Below are positions 35,229 through 44,197 of a stretch of DNA of 64,000 nucleotides, in pieces. This DNA is from Fusobacterium massiliense (GTDB taxonomy: Bacteria > Fusobacteriota > Fusobacteriia > Fusobacteriales > Fusobacteriaceae). The position numbers and the translations under genes were made by a program. Location of the stretch: the NCBI RefSeq assembly GCF_900095705.1, contig NZ_LT608327.1, positions 620,001 through 684,000 of the forward strand, given 5' to 3'. Under the pieces are notes generated by a model. The model had not been told where the DNA came from. It saw only the letters and a list, made by a program, of their open reading frames with translations, and ran no database searches. Numbering within the stretch: position 1 is the first letter of the stretch; every line of letters starts with the position of its first letter.

Positions 35229-35960
35229 CTAATTCTTTATATTCATTATTTCTAAAATTTTCTTTCTATAAAGCACTCTTTGAATTTCTAAATCTTCATT
35301 TTTATTCATATCAATTTTTATTTCAGCTATAATTTTTCCTGGTTTACCATCTAAAATATAAACTCTATCACTTAGAAAAACTGCTTCATCAATATCATGA
35401 GTAATTAACAATGTGCTTAGTTCAAATTCTCTTTTTAAATTCAAATACCATTTATGTAGCTCTTTTTTTGTAATACTATCCAAAGCTGAAAATGCCTCAT
35501 CTAAAAGAAAAATTTTCTTTTTAAACATGTAAGTACGAATAAGAGCAACTCTTTGTCTCATTCCACCACTCAACTGCTTAGGGTATTTTTTAGCATATTT
35601 TTCCAAATTAAATTGTTTTAATATTTCCATTCCCTCTTCTATTGCTTCTTTTTTTAAAACTCCATTGATAATCAAAGGTAAAACAACATTATCTATAACT
35701 GTTTTATGCTCAAATAATAAATCTTTTTGCAACATATATGCAACATTACCTTGATTTTTTTCACTATCTGATATATGTATATCTCCACTTTGTTTATCTA
35801 AAAGTCCAGCAATAAGATTAAATAGTGTTGACTTTCCTGCTCCACTACTTCCTACTATAGAAACTATTTCATTCTTTTTTACTTCAATATTAATATTATC
35901 TAAAATTTTATTATCTGAAAATGAATATGATAGATTTTTAACAACTAATATATTTTCCAT
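35229..35960 (-). CDS. ABC transporter ATPase, ThiZ/SsuB-type
   Basis: ATPase subunit of an import system with the two upstream genes. The 243 residues have Walker A GSSGAGKST, signature LSGGMRQR, Walker B IFLLDEAFSALD and the H-loop THD. It belongs to the nitrate/taurine/thiamine-precursor ATPase group (TauB/SsuB/ThiZ). It lies 19 bp after the binding-protein gene. Confidence 0.9.
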   Translation of the reverse strand: MENILVVKNLSYSFSDNKILDNINIEVKKNEIVSIVGSSGAGKSTLFNLIAGLLDKQSGDIHISDSEKNQGNVAYMLQKDLLFEHKTVIDNVVLPLIINGVLKKEAIEEGMEILKQFNLEKYAKKYPKQLSGGMRQRVALIRTYMFKKKIFLLDEAFSALDSITKKELHKWYLNLKREFELSTLLITHDIDEAVFLSDRVYILDGKPGKIIAEIKIDMNKNEDLEIQRVLYRKKILEIMNIKN

Positions 35961-35979
35961 TGCTATCTCTTTTCAAAAA

Positions 35980-36978
35980 TTAATTTTCTAAATATTGGTT
36001 ATCAAAACCTGTATTTTCTGGAATAGCTTCTTTTACTAATCCTTTTTCATTTACCCAATTATAGAAAGCATTCCAACGAATAGGGTCTATATATCCCCAT
36101 TTTTCTTTATCTGTTGCATATTGTCCTGCTAAATATTCTTGAGAAGCAACTACCATTTCTTTTTTATTTTCTAATTCAGGTGCATATTTTATTAAAATTT
36201 CAGCAGCTTCCTTTGGATTTTCTATTGCATATTGATACCCTTTTTTTATTGCTTTCAATATTTTTTTAACTTCATCTTTATTTTCTTTTAAATAATCATT
36301 GTTTGCTATTATTACTGGAGAATAAAAATTCAACTCTGGAGCATAATCTCTATAATAGAAAAAGTTTGTTCCTATACCTAAATTATCTGCCATAACTTTA
36401 TCCCAAGCATAATATACCGGTGCTGCATCAAAAACTCCATTTGAAATTGGTGTTATTGAATTATCATCAGTATTTGGTACTAATTCTACCTTAGATAAAT
36501 CTCCTCCATCTTTTTGCATAATGAAAGATAACATCTCTTTTTCTATTGGTATATCCCATGTTCCATATCTATGTCCTTCTAAATCTTTAGGACTATTTAT
36601 ATTCAAGTTTTTATTTGTGATAATACCTGAAGTATTATTTTCTATAATAGCTGCTATTGCTGTTATTGGAGCTCCTTTAGCTAATTTTGAAGTCATATAA
36701 TCTTGAAAATATACTCCCATAGGTGCTTTATTATTAATAATTAAATCTGAAGTGCTTTCATTTGCTGGTTGTTTAATATCTAAATCTATTCCTTCTTCAG
36801 CAAAATATCCTTTTTCCTTAGCAACAAAAAGACCTGTGTGGTTTGTATTTGGAACCCAGTCTAATAAAAAATCTACTTTTTTAAGCTCAGAAGTTTTTGC
36901 TTCTTCTTTTTTTTCTCCACAAGCTACAAGTATAAATATTGAAACAACTAAAAATAATAAATAATTAATCTTTTTCAT
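35980..36978 (-). CDS. ABC transporter substrate-binding lipoprotein, ThiY/NMT1-like
   Basis: This 332-residue periplasmic binding lipoprotein has the lipobox LVAC (Cys20) and starts its mature part with LLDWVPNTNHTGLFVAKEKG, the hallmark of the NMT1/THI5-like family that binds pyrimidine precursors of thiamine (ThiY) and related ligands. The DAAPVYYAWDKV segment is also typical. The ligand is probably a thiamine precursor (a formylaminopyrimidine), but riboflavin-type ligands are bound by close relatives. It overlaps the permease gene by 14 bp. Confidence 0.88.
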   Translation of the reverse strand: MKKINYLLFLVVSIFILVACGEKKEEAKTSELKKVDFLLDWVPNTNHTGLFVAKEKGYFAEEGIDLDIKQPANESTSDLIINNKAPMGVYFQDYMTSKLAKGAPITAIAAIIENNTSGIITNKNLNINSPKDLEGHRYGTWDIPIEKEMLSFIMQKDGGDLSKVELVPNTDDNSITPISNGVFDAAPVYYAWDKVMADNLGIGTNFFYYRDYAPELNFYSPVIIANNDYLKENKDEVKKILKAIKKGYQYAIENPKEAAEILIKYAPELENKKEMVVASQEYLAGQYATDKEKWGYIDPIRWNAFYNWVNEKGLVKEAIPENTGFDNQYLEN

Positions 36979-37741
36979 TTATTTTCCCCTCCTCAATATA
37001 TTTCCATTTAATAATTCTTTTTTCACTTCTTTTTACTATTTCCATGCTTAATAAACTTATAATAGAAACCAAAATAATTATTGCAAACATTGTATCGTAA
37101 TCAAAGGCTTTTTTTGCTCTTGTCATAAACACTCCCAATCCTTCAAAACCTCCTAGCCATTCTGAAACTACAGCCGATATAAAGGCATAAGATACACTCA
37201 CTCTAAGACCTGCATAAAAATAAGTTAGAGCTGTTGGTATTTTTAAATGATACAATATTTGCCATCTATTTGCTTTCATTAATTTTAGAAGATTGATTGC
37301 ATCTTTATCACAATTCCTGAAACCATCTAATATACTTATTACAATAGGAAAAGTTGTAGTAAGCACAATTAAAACTATCTTTGGTGTCATATCATAACCC
37401 AACCATAATACAAGTATAGGAGCTAATGCTATTGTTGGTATCGTTTGAGTAAAAACTAATAAAGGATAAACAATTTTATTAACAAGTTTAAAGCTATCCA
37501 TAATTATTGCAAGTATTGTTGCAATAGCTATTCCTAGTCCTAATCCTATTAAAGCTTCCAGCATTGTTATTTTAAAATGGAACCAAAATAATGCTCTATC
37601 TCTTATAAAAGCTCTAACTATTTCTAAAGGACTAGGAAAAATAAACTTAGGCAAGAAATTTAAATTCCCACATATTTGCCAAATAATTATCAATATAAAA
37701 ATACTTATGAAACTTATATATTTATCTATAATTTTTTTCAT
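36965..37741 (-). CDS. ABC transporter permease, ThiX/SsuC-type
   Basis: Inner-membrane subunit, 258 residues with about six transmembrane helices and the BPD_transp_1 EAA-like loop (LLKLMKANRWQILYHLKIP). It belongs to the SsuC/TauC/ThiX family and forms one transporter with the flanking binding protein and ATPase. It starts 9 bp after the ctlX-type gene. No TPP riboswitch was seen upstream. Confidence 0.9.
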   Translation of the reverse strand: MKKIIDKYISFISIFILIIIWQICGNLNFLPKFIFPSPLEIVRAFIRDRALFWFHFKITMLEALIGLGLGIAIATILAIIMDSFKLVNKIVYPLLVFTQTIPTIALAPILVLWLGYDMTPKIVLIVLTTTFPIVISILDGFRNCDKDAINLLKLMKANRWQILYHLKIPTALTYFYAGLRVSVSYAFISAVVSEWLGGFEGLGVFMTRAKKAFDYDTMFAIIILVSIISLLSMEIVKRSEKRIIKWKYIEEGKINEKD

Positions 37742-37750
37742 AATTCCTCT

Positions 37751-38671
37751 TTAAATATACAATTCAGCTATCATACATCTAGCTGAACCTCCACCATATT
37801 TTTCTATAGTTTGAACATCAACCGGTACTATTACATCATATTTTTCAAGTGTAGCCTTTTGATTTTCTGTCAAAGCATTATAAGCTGACATAGACATTAC
37901 ACACACATTAACATCTTCATTATTTCTAAGTTCTAATGTATTTCCAAGAAACTTTTCAACTTGTTCTTCAGTTATAAAAATAATTTCTTTACCATCTAGT
38001 TTCAATTGATTTATGACCTCTTCTTTTTCTCTTCCACTGTCTATGCTATCAGCACATAAAATAGCATATTTTTCTCCAACAGACATCATTACATTTGTGT
38101 GATAGATTGGTTTTCTAATTTCTCCAACGGTTTGATATGAATGAAAAGCTACTTTTTTGTACCCTGCTTCCTCACAAAAAATATCTAATAATTCTTCATT
38201 AGCTCTTTCTGATAAAGAGCAATATGCTTTTTTATTTTTCCTATCTAAAACAAGTGAACCTGTTCCTTCTAAAAATATATTTTCTTTTTCTAAGTATGAA
38301 TAATCAACAATATTTAAAGTATCTATATCATCAAAAAAAGTATATAAATTTTCTGTTCTTTCAAGTCTTCTATTTTCTGCAAACATTGGATAAAGAACAA
38401 CTGTGTTATTATAATGAGTTGAAAACCAATTATTTGGGAAAATACTATCAGGAGTATGAGGAACTTTAGTATCTTGCATTACTTTTACGTCTATTCCAAC
38501 TTTCTTCAATTTCTCAACCATTTTATCAAATTCATATAATGCCAAATTTTGAATTTCTTGAACTGGCTTATTATCTTTTTTTTGGTAATGGTTATTGATA
38601 GCCGTTTCTTCATTGAAACCAAATAAAGCTGGTCTTACCATTAAGATTTTATTTGTTATATTCTTTTTCAT
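37751..38671 (-). CDS. CtlX-type arginine deiminase-related hydrolase
   Basis: A member of the guanidino-group-modifying enzyme superfamily (pentein fold), of the CtlX citrulline-utilisation type. The 306 residues carry VPHTPDSIFPNNWFSTH, the EGTGSLVLDR block, YHTNVMMSVGE with the catalytic His, and a C-terminal GGGSARCMIAE with the nucleophilic Cys. The start is set at 38671 because GGAGG lies 6 bp before it; an ATG four codons upstream would put that site inside the gene. It is the first gene of an operon with a ThiXYZ-like importer, an odd pairing. Confidence 0.85.
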   Translation of the reverse strand: MKKNITNKILMVRPALFGFNEETAINNHYQKKDNKPVQEIQNLALYEFDKMVEKLKKVGIDVKVMQDTKVPHTPDSIFPNNWFSTHYNNTVVLYPMFAENRRLERTENLYTFFDDIDTLNIVDYSYLEKENIFLEGTGSLVLDRKNKKAYCSLSERANEELLDIFCEEAGYKKVAFHSYQTVGEIRKPIYHTNVMMSVGEKYAILCADSIDSGREKEEVINQLKLDGKEIIFITEEQVEKFLGNTLELRNNEDVNVCVMSMSAYNALTENQKATLEKYDVIVPVDVQTIEKYGGGSARCMIAELYI

Positions 38672-38931
38672 AATTTCCTCCATTTATTATTAAATCTTTC
38701 AATATAGTTTATTATTTTTGATAGAAAAAAGCAATAACTATTTTAATATTTTACTTTTTTGCTCAAATAATTAAAATAAAGTCTCTTCTCAGCTTTAAAC
38801 CAATAAATATATTCCCCTCATACTACATTTTAAGTTTTTTTCTTTTTTTTATAAAAGCACTTGAAATACTTAAAATTTTATGGTATAAAATATACTACAA
38901 TCGTATTTTATTTTATTAGGAGGCTTAAAAA

Positions 38932-39207
38932 ATGACAAAAAAAGAATTTGCAAAATTATTATTTGAAAAAGGAGTTTTTAACACTAAAACTAAAGCTGAA
39001 GAAAGCGTAGATGTTATATTTGATTCTATCGAAAAATTATTACTTGAAGGAGAAAGTTTAAGTATAATTAACTGGGGTAAATTAGAAGTAGTTGAAAGAA
39101 AACCTAGACTTGGAAGAAACCCTAAAACTGGTGAAGAAGTTAAAATAGGAACTAGAAAATCAGTTAAATTTAGACCAGGTAAAGCATTTTTAGATAAATT
39201 AAACTAA
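38932..39207 (+). CDS. hup: HU-family nucleoid DNA-binding protein
   Basis: This 91-residue histone-like protein bends and compacts DNA as a dimer. It has the N-terminal helices (MTKKEFAKLLFEKG), the beta-arm with GRNPKTGEEVKIGTRKSVKF including the Pro used for intercalation, and the closing RPGKAFLDKL. AGGAGG precedes the ATG, and a perfect terminator follows 35 bp after the stop codon, so it is monocistronic. Confidence 0.95.
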   Translation: MTKKEFAKLLFEKGVFNTKTKAEESVDVIFDSIEKLLLEGESLSIINWGKLEVVERKPRLGRNPKTGEEVKIGTRKSVKFRPGKAFLDKLN

Positions 39208-39241
39208 TACTTATTTAAAGACTAATTTTTAAAATTTTAAC

Positions 39242-39275
39242 AAACTATTACATTATTTGTAATAGTTTTTTTATT
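39242..39275 (+). terminator. hup terminator
   Basis: An 11-bp perfect stem AAACTATTACA / TGTAATAGTTT with a 5-nt loop and a T run. Confidence 0.88.
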
Positions 39276-39289
39276 TATAAGGAAAATAT

Positions 39290-39356
39290 AATCTCTAATG
39301 TCCATATTAGTTCAAAGATCCTATGTTTATTGAGCTTGTAGAACTCATACTGCTAC
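39290..39356 (+). repeat. degenerate intergenic hairpin repeat
   Basis: The 5' arm (ATCTCTAATGTCCATATTAG) and loop are recognisable; the 3' arm stops after ACTCATACTGC and the closing clamp is lost. Confidence 0.7.
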
Positions 39357-39374
39357 AAATAAATAAATAAAAAA

Positions 39375-39447
39375 AGTCTCCTGACAGCCGTATGACTCTT
39401 CCGAGCTCACCGAAATGCTCTCCAGAGTAATACGGACGTCGGAGACT
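39375..39447 (-). repeat. intergenic hairpin repeat, second loop type
   Basis: Inverted copy almost identical to 35010-35080 but with the full AGTCTCC / GGAGACT clamp. Confidence 0.87.
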
Positions 39448-39483
39448 AATTTTCATATTAAATTTATACTTTCCTATAGAATT

Positions 39484-39518
39484 AAAAAAGAGCTATTACT
39501 ACATAATAGCTCTTTATT
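39484..39518 (-). terminator. gltS terminator
   Basis: AAGAGCTATTA / TAATAGCTCTT stem with a 5-nt loop and a T run on the minus strand, about 20 bp after the gltS stop codon. Confidence 0.85.
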
Positions 39519-39536
39519 TTTAATTATTTGTTTATT

Positions 39537-40736
39537 TTACCATCCACGACTTACTATAAAGTTTGCAAATGATTGAATTACAGCTGCATTACAGAAATCT
39601 ATAAATAATGATCCAACTATTGGTATTATAAAGAATGCTTTTATTGAAGGACCGTTTGCTGCTGTAAATGTTTCCATATTAGCCATAGCATTTGGAGTTG
39701 CTCCTAATCCAAATCCACAGTGTCCTGAAGCCATAACTGCTGCATCGTAATCTCTTCCCATAATATTGAAAGTTACGAAGTAAGCAAATATTGCCATTAA
39801 TACTGTTTGAACTAATAAGATAGAAACTAATGGTCCAGCAAGTGCTGCAAGTTCCCATAATTTCATTGACATTAATGCCATTGATAAGAATAATGATAGA
39901 GAAATATTTCCAACTATACCAATTTCATTAAATGGTAATTCTTTTTTCATTCCATCTACTATATTTCTCATAATAGCTGCTATAACCATACAAGCAATAT
40001 ACATTGGTAAAACTATTCCGTGTTCTTTTAATATAGGATTTATACTTGTTCCTATTCCCATTGCAATTCCAACATAAACCACTGCAGAGAAAATTCTATC
40101 TTCACTTATTGGATGGTCTTCACCTAAAAGAGAAGCATCCATTCCATTTGCACCTTCTGTAGGTTTTAAATTATTTTTAATCATAAGTCTTCTAGCAATA
40201 GGTCCACCTATTAAACATCCAGATATTAATCCATATGTTGCTGATGCAACTGCAACAACTGTTGCTCCTGTTGCTCCTAAATCTTCTAAGTAAGGACCAA
40301 ATGCTCCAGATGTTCCATGTCCTCCTGTTAGAGGGATAGATCCAGCTGCTAGACCTAATAAAGGATTTATTCCAAACATTTTTGCCATTGATACTCCTAA
40401 AATATTTTGAAGTATAACTAGAATAACTGCTGCTAATAGGAATAATGCTACCCCTACTCCACCTTTTTTAAGTATTCTCAAACTAGCTGAAAATCCAACT
40501 GTTGTAAAGAAAGCTACCATTAATAAATTTTTTATTCCAGAATCAAATTCTATTGTAAAAGTTTCACTTGTATGTCCATATAATAACAAAAGTGAAAATA
40601 ATGTACCTCCGATTACTGGCGCAGGTATAAAGAATTTTTCAAAGAAAGGTACTTTTCTTTTAATCCATCTTCCAATCAACAATAAAATAATTGCAAATCC
40701 TATTGTTTGTTCCATTGTAAACTTTAGTTCTAACAT
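39537..40736 (-). CDS. gltS: sodium/glutamate symporter
   Basis: The GltS family imports glutamate with sodium across the inner membrane. The 399 residues form about 10-12 helices in two inverted halves, each with a re-entrant GxG region (PLTGGHGTSGAFG and ASGHCGFGLGATPNA). The N-terminus MLELKFTMEQTIGFAI is typical. Glutamate is a major fermentation substrate of fusobacteria. The upstream region has a near-ideal promoter overlaid by an inverted repeat, so regulation is likely. Confidence 0.95.
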   Translation of the reverse strand: MLELKFTMEQTIGFAIILLLIGRWIKRKVPFFEKFFIPAPVIGGTLFSLLLLYGHTSETFTIEFDSGIKNLLMVAFFTTVGFSASLRILKKGGVGVALFLLAAVILVILQNILGVSMAKMFGINPLLGLAAGSIPLTGGHGTSGAFGPYLEDLGATGATVVAVASATYGLISGCLIGGPIARRLMIKNNLKPTEGANGMDASLLGEDHPISEDRIFSAVVYVGIAMGIGTSINPILKEHGIVLPMYIACMVIAAIMRNIVDGMKKELPFNEIGIVGNISLSLFLSMALMSMKLWELAALAGPLVSILLVQTVLMAIFAYFVTFNIMGRDYDAAVMASGHCGFGLGATPNAMANMETFTAANGPSIKAFFIIPIVGSLFIDFCNAAVIQSFANFIVSRGW

Positions 40737-40774
40737 ATAAATCCTCCTAAACTAACAAATAATTTTTATTACAA

Positions 40775-40836
40775 ACTAATAATACAACAAAAAAGATTAT
40801 TAGTCAATATTTAGTTGTTAAAAAAAACTAATAATT
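40775..40836 (-). promoter_or_regulatory. gltS promoter with repeated ACTAATAAT operator half-sites
   Basis: On the minus strand TTGACT (40807-40802) and TATTAT (40784-40779) are spaced by 17 bp. Half-sites ACTAATAAT at 40775-40783 and its complement at 40796-40804 overlap the -10 and -35 boxes; a third ACTAATAAT is at 40828-40836. The arrangement suggests a dimeric repressor or activator; its identity is unknown. Confidence 0.6.
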
Positions 40837-40840
40837 ACAA

Positions 40841-40882
40841 AAAAAATACTATTAATTCAAAAAACAAACAATAGTATTTTTT
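40841..40882 (-). terminator. terminator downstream of abgT
   Basis: AAAAAATACTATT / AATAGTATTTTTT stem with a 16-nt A-rich loop, about 20 bp after the abgT stop codon. Confidence 0.75.
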
Positions 40883-40903
40883 ATGTTTTTTATTTTTTTA
40901 TTT

Positions 40904-42442
40904 TTATGCTCCTATTAAACGAATTACTCCATCTACTCCAATAGGAAAACCACTTACAAACCATATTACTAAGAATAATGTCCATCCTATTAAGAAAGTT
41001 ATTGAATATGGTAGCATTACAGATATCAAAGTTCCCATTCCTGATTCTTTATCATATTTTTGCATAAATGCAACTATCATTGCAAAATATGTCATAAGAG
41101 GAGTAATTATATTTGTTGATGAATCTCCCACTCTATACGCTAACTGAGTAAATTCTGGACTATATCCTAATTGCATTAACATAGGTACAAATACTGGAGC
41201 CATTATAGCCCATTTTGCTGAAGCTGAACCCATAAATAAATTTATAAAAGCTGATACCAACACAAATAAAATTACTAAAGGAATACCTGTCAACCCTATA
41301 CTTTGAAGTATGTCTGCTCCTTTTACCGCAACATAAGTTCCTAAATGTGTGTAAGAAAAATATGCAACGAATTGTGAAGCAGCAAAAGCTAAAGCTAAAT
41401 AACCTCCCATTGTTGCCAATGATGAGCCCATCATTTTTGCAACATCTTTATCATTTTTAATTGTTCCAGAAACCTTCCCATAAACTATTCCTGGAATTAA
41501 GAAAAATAACATTAAAGTTGGAACTAAGCCATCATGGGTCCATTGTTTTAATTCTCCATCAACTCTTAAAATTCCATTTTTAGGAAATGCCATTATCCCT
41601 ATAACTATGCAGAATATTACTAAAGAAATGCCAGCCCATCTTAATGCTTTTTTTTCTTGATTTGTTAATTCATTATGGTCTACTTTTATTTCTCCTTTAT
41701 ACTCACCTAATCTAGGTTCAACTATTTTTTCAGTTACAAAAGTACCTAGAATAGTTATCAAAAATGTAGAGGCAGCCATGAAATAATAATTTGAAGCTGG
41801 ATTTACAAAATAATCTGGTCTTAATAATTTTGCAGCTTCTGTTGTTATTCCAGAAAGTAATGGATCAGTTGTAGATAGTAACAAGTTTGCAGAAAATCCA
41901 CCAGAAACTCCGGCAAAAGCTGCTGCAAGTCCTGCTATGGGATGTCTTCCAAAAGTTAAAAATACAACTGCTCCTAAAGGAATTAGTACAACATAACCAG
42001 CATCTGATGCAATATTTGACATTACTCCGGCAAGAACAACAATAGCAGTCAAAGCTTTTTTAGGTGTGGCTGTAACAACTTTTTTCATTGTTGCTCCCAT
42101 AAGACCACTTCCTTCTGCCACTCCTATCCCTATAAGTGCAACTAAAACTGTTCCTAGTGGTGCAAATCCTGTGAAGTTTTTTACCATAGAAGAGAATATG
42201 TATCTTATTCCTTCTGCATCCAATAATGATTTTATTACCAGTGTAGTCTCTTTTATTACTCCTTCTTTTTTATCAAAGGCTTCATATGTAATCGAAGCTC
42301 CAGAAGAAGCAGCAATAGCAGATATTATTGCTATTACAAGACAAAATATCCAGAATAATGTTAATGGATGTGGTAATTTATTACCTCCTTTTTCAATAAA
42401 GTCTAAAAATCTCTGTATTCCTTTTTTCTTTTCTTTTTCCAT
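40904..42442 (-). CDS. abgT: AbgT-family transporter (p-aminobenzoyl-glutamate type)
   Basis: Inner-membrane transporter of 512 residues with about 12 helices. The N-terminus GIQRFLDFIEKGGNKLPHP followed by TLFWIFC is the AbgT signature, and the second-half GDSSTNIITPLMTYFA segment holds conserved transport residues. Members import p-aminobenzoyl-glutamate or export sulphonamide-like drugs; an import role for dipeptide-like folate fragments is likely but not provable here. Single-gene unit between two terminators. Confidence 0.92.
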   Translation of the reverse strand: MEKEKKKGIQRFLDFIEKGGNKLPHPLTLFWIFCLVIAIISAIAASSGASITYEAFDKKEGVIKETTLVIKSLLDAEGIRYIFSSMVKNFTGFAPLGTVLVALIGIGVAEGSGLMGATMKKVVTATPKKALTAIVVLAGVMSNIASDAGYVVLIPLGAVVFLTFGRHPIAGLAAAFAGVSGGFSANLLLSTTDPLLSGITTEAAKLLRPDYFVNPASNYYFMAASTFLITILGTFVTEKIVEPRLGEYKGEIKVDHNELTNQEKKALRWAGISLVIFCIVIGIMAFPKNGILRVDGELKQWTHDGLVPTLMLFFLIPGIVYGKVSGTIKNDKDVAKMMGSSLATMGGYLALAFAASQFVAYFSYTHLGTYVAVKGADILQSIGLTGIPLVILFVLVSAFINLFMGSASAKWAIMAPVFVPMLMQLGYSPEFTQLAYRVGDSSTNIITPLMTYFAMIVAFMQKYDKESGMGTLISVMLPYSITFLIGWTLFLVIWFVSGFPIGVDGVIRLIGA

Positions 42443-42582
42443 AACTCCTCCTTAAAAATTTTATTTTATATGTTATTTATATTATTAAATTTATCTATTG
42501 ATTGATTTATTTTTGACGGTATAGTTTGAATATAGAAAAATTTGCATTATTTTTTTAGTTGGTATATTTACTATAATAATAT

Positions 42583-42617
42583 AAAAAAGAATAAAAAGCA
42601 ACTTTTTATTCTTTTTT
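42583..42617 (-). terminator. terminator of the lrgAB-cutC operon
   Basis: A 16-bp perfect stem AAAAAAGAATAAAAAG / CTTTTTATTCTTTTTT with a 3-nt loop. Confidence 0.75.
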
Positions 42618-42652
42618 TATTTATAAGGAAAGTATAAATTTAAATGTTTATT

Positions 42653-42728
42653 AGTCTCTGACGTCCGTATTAGCTCGAAGAGCCTGTGTTTATTGAGCTC
42701 GTAGAACTCATACGGCTGTCAAGAGACT
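42653..42728 (+). repeat. intergenic hairpin repeat
   Basis: Close to consensus (AGTCTCTGACGTCCGTATTA ... GGCTGTCAAGAGACT). Followed by a T run. Confidence 0.88.
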
Positions 42729-42770
42729 TTTTTTATTATATATAAAATTATAAATTAATAATAATTAATG

Positions 42771-42841
42771 GTCTCTGACATCCATATTAGTTCGAAGATG
42801 CTATGTTTATGGGCTCATAGAACTCATATGACTTTGAGACT
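42771..42841 (+). repeat. intergenic hairpin repeat, shortened
   Basis: GTCTCTGACATCCATATTAG at the 5' side; the 3' arm has lost part of the lower stem (ATATGACTTTGAGACT). Confidence 0.78.
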
Positions 42842-42885
42842 TTTTTATAAAATATATTAAGAAGTGTTACATCTTTTTATCTCAT

Positions 42886-43494
42886 TTACACAATTTGTTT
42901 CCCGTGAAATTCATCAGAGCTAATTAAGCTAGATAATTCACTTAGATTCTCTTTTGTAACTTTTCCAGCAACAACAATTTTTAATTTCTTATTAGATTTT
43001 CTTATCATATCATTTATCAGATCTTTCCCTTCAAGTGCTGTTGCTTTTCCACCAGAAGTTAAAATTCTTTTTATACCTATATCTATCAAAGCATCGATAT
43101 AATCTAAAGGATTAGATATTTCATCTATTGCTTTATGAAAGGTTACTTCCATAGGATAAGCCAAGTCAACCAATTCTTTTGTAGTTTCTAAGTCTATCTT
43201 ATTATCATTCGTTAAGCAACCTAAAACAATTCCTTTTACTCCTATTTTTTTAAATAGTTTTATATCTTCCTTCATAATCTCTATTTCATCTTTTGAATAG
43301 TTAAAATTTCCTCCTCTTGCCCTTACCATAGGGAAAATAGGAATATTTAATTTTTCTAGACATATTTTTACTGTACCATACGATGGAGTAGTTCCTCCTA
43401 CAGCTAAATTTTCACAAAGCTCTATTCTATTTGCTCCTTTATTTTGAGCTTCTAATGCTTTTTCAAAAGATTCTACACAAGCTTCTTTTATCAT
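42886..43494 (-). CDS. cutC: CutC-family protein
   Basis: The 202-residue TIM-barrel protein of the CutC family starts IKEACVESFEKALEAQNKGA and contains RIELCENLAVGGTTPSYG, PMVRARGGNFNYS, and EVTFHKAIDE. CutC was first linked to copper tolerance in E. coli, but its biochemical function is unresolved. It lies 10 bp after lrgB and shares its transcript. It is slightly shorter than the usual 240 at the C-terminus. Confidence 0.92.
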   Translation of the reverse strand: MIKEACVESFEKALEAQNKGANRIELCENLAVGGTTPSYGTVKICLEKLNIPIFPMVRARGGNFNYSKDEIEIMKEDIKLFKKIGVKGIVLGCLTNDNKIDLETTKELVDLAYPMEVTFHKAIDEISNPLDYIDALIDIGIKRILTSGGKATALEGKDLINDMIRKSNKKLKIVVAGKVTKENLSELSSLISSDEFHGKQIV

Positions 43495-43504
43495 TTTATC
43501 ACCT

Positions 43505-44197
43505 CTATACTAAAAATTTTAAAATTGGAGCCCATACTAATGTTAAAATTCCTGCAAAAACTATCGATAATGCACTCATCGAACCCTCTATTTCCCCAAT
43601 TTCCATTGCTTTTGATGTACCAACTGCATGACTAGATACTCCTATACCTATTCCCACAGCTACTGAATGTTTTATTCTAAATATTCTACTAATTAAAGGA
43701 GCACTTACATTACCTGTTATTCCTGTTACTATGATACCTACAACTGTTATAGCAGGTATTCCTCCTATCATTGTACTAACTTCAATTCCTATCGGTGTTG
43801 TTATTGATTTTGGCATAAGTGAAAATATTAAACCATCGTTAATTCCCATTAGTTTTCCTAATATAATAACTGTTATTATTCCGACAAATGAACCTGCAAC
43901 AGCTCCAACTAGCACCGGTATAAAATAAATTTTAAATAAGCCCCATTGCTTATACAATGGAACTGCTAAAACTACTGTTGCTGGGGATAAAAGCATAAGT
44001 ATTGTGTCTCCCCCTCTAGCATAATTTTCTGTTGGTATATTAAAGAAATATATAGTCCCTATTACAAAAATTGCAGCAACTAGAAATGGGTTAAAGATTG
44101 GAGATTGTGTTTTTTTAAATAACCATTGCCCTATTTCAAAAGCAATTAATGTCAAAATTATACCAAAAAACACATTATTGGTTAATATCTCTTTCAT
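43505..44197 (-). CDS. lrgB: LrgB/CidB-family membrane protein
   Basis: The 230-residue polytopic protein (about 7 helices) carries the LrgB signatures FLVAAIFVIG, LLSPATVVLAVPLYKQW and LMPKSITTPIGIE, plus GVSSHAVGTSKA. LrgA/LrgB pairs are implicated in control of murein hydrolase activity, and some homologues move small metabolites such as pyruvate or glycolate. It overlaps lrgA by 23 bp. Confidence 0.92.
   Translation of the reverse strand: MKEILTNNVFFGIILTLIAFEIGQWLFKKTQSPIFNPFLVAAIFVIGTIYFFNIPTENYARGGDTILMLLSPATVVLAVPLYKQWGLFKIYFIPVLVGAVAGSFVGIITVIILGKLMGINDGLIFSLMPKSITTPIGIEVSTMIGGIPAITVVGIIVTGITGNVSAPLISRIFRIKHSVAVGIGIGVSSHAVGTSKAMEIGEIEGSMSALSIVFAGILTLVWAPILKFLV

Larger units (their letters stand above)
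42443..42885. other. intergenic region between cutC and abgT
   Basis: A 443-bp gap holding the abgT leader (AAGGAGGAG before the ATG), a terminator (42583-42617), a copy of the A/T-rich motif (42621-42645) and two hairpin repeats (42653-42728, 42771-42841). No gene seen. Confidence 0.7.

Noticed and set aside
36752-36964. Plus-strand open frames lying across long minus-strand genes (for example here, and inside abgT at 42066-42455)
   Set aside because: They are antisense shadows of well-supported genes, without ribosome binding sites and with unnatural composition.
38684-38880. Possible TPP riboswitch ahead of the CtlX/ThiXYZ-like operon (a CTGAGA is present on the minus strand)
   Set aside because: The other conserved TPP blocks (GGGGTGC, the ACCC-TTTGAACCTGA region) are missing and no matching stems can be drawn; the CTGAGA lies in what looks like a worn hairpin-repeat fragment.
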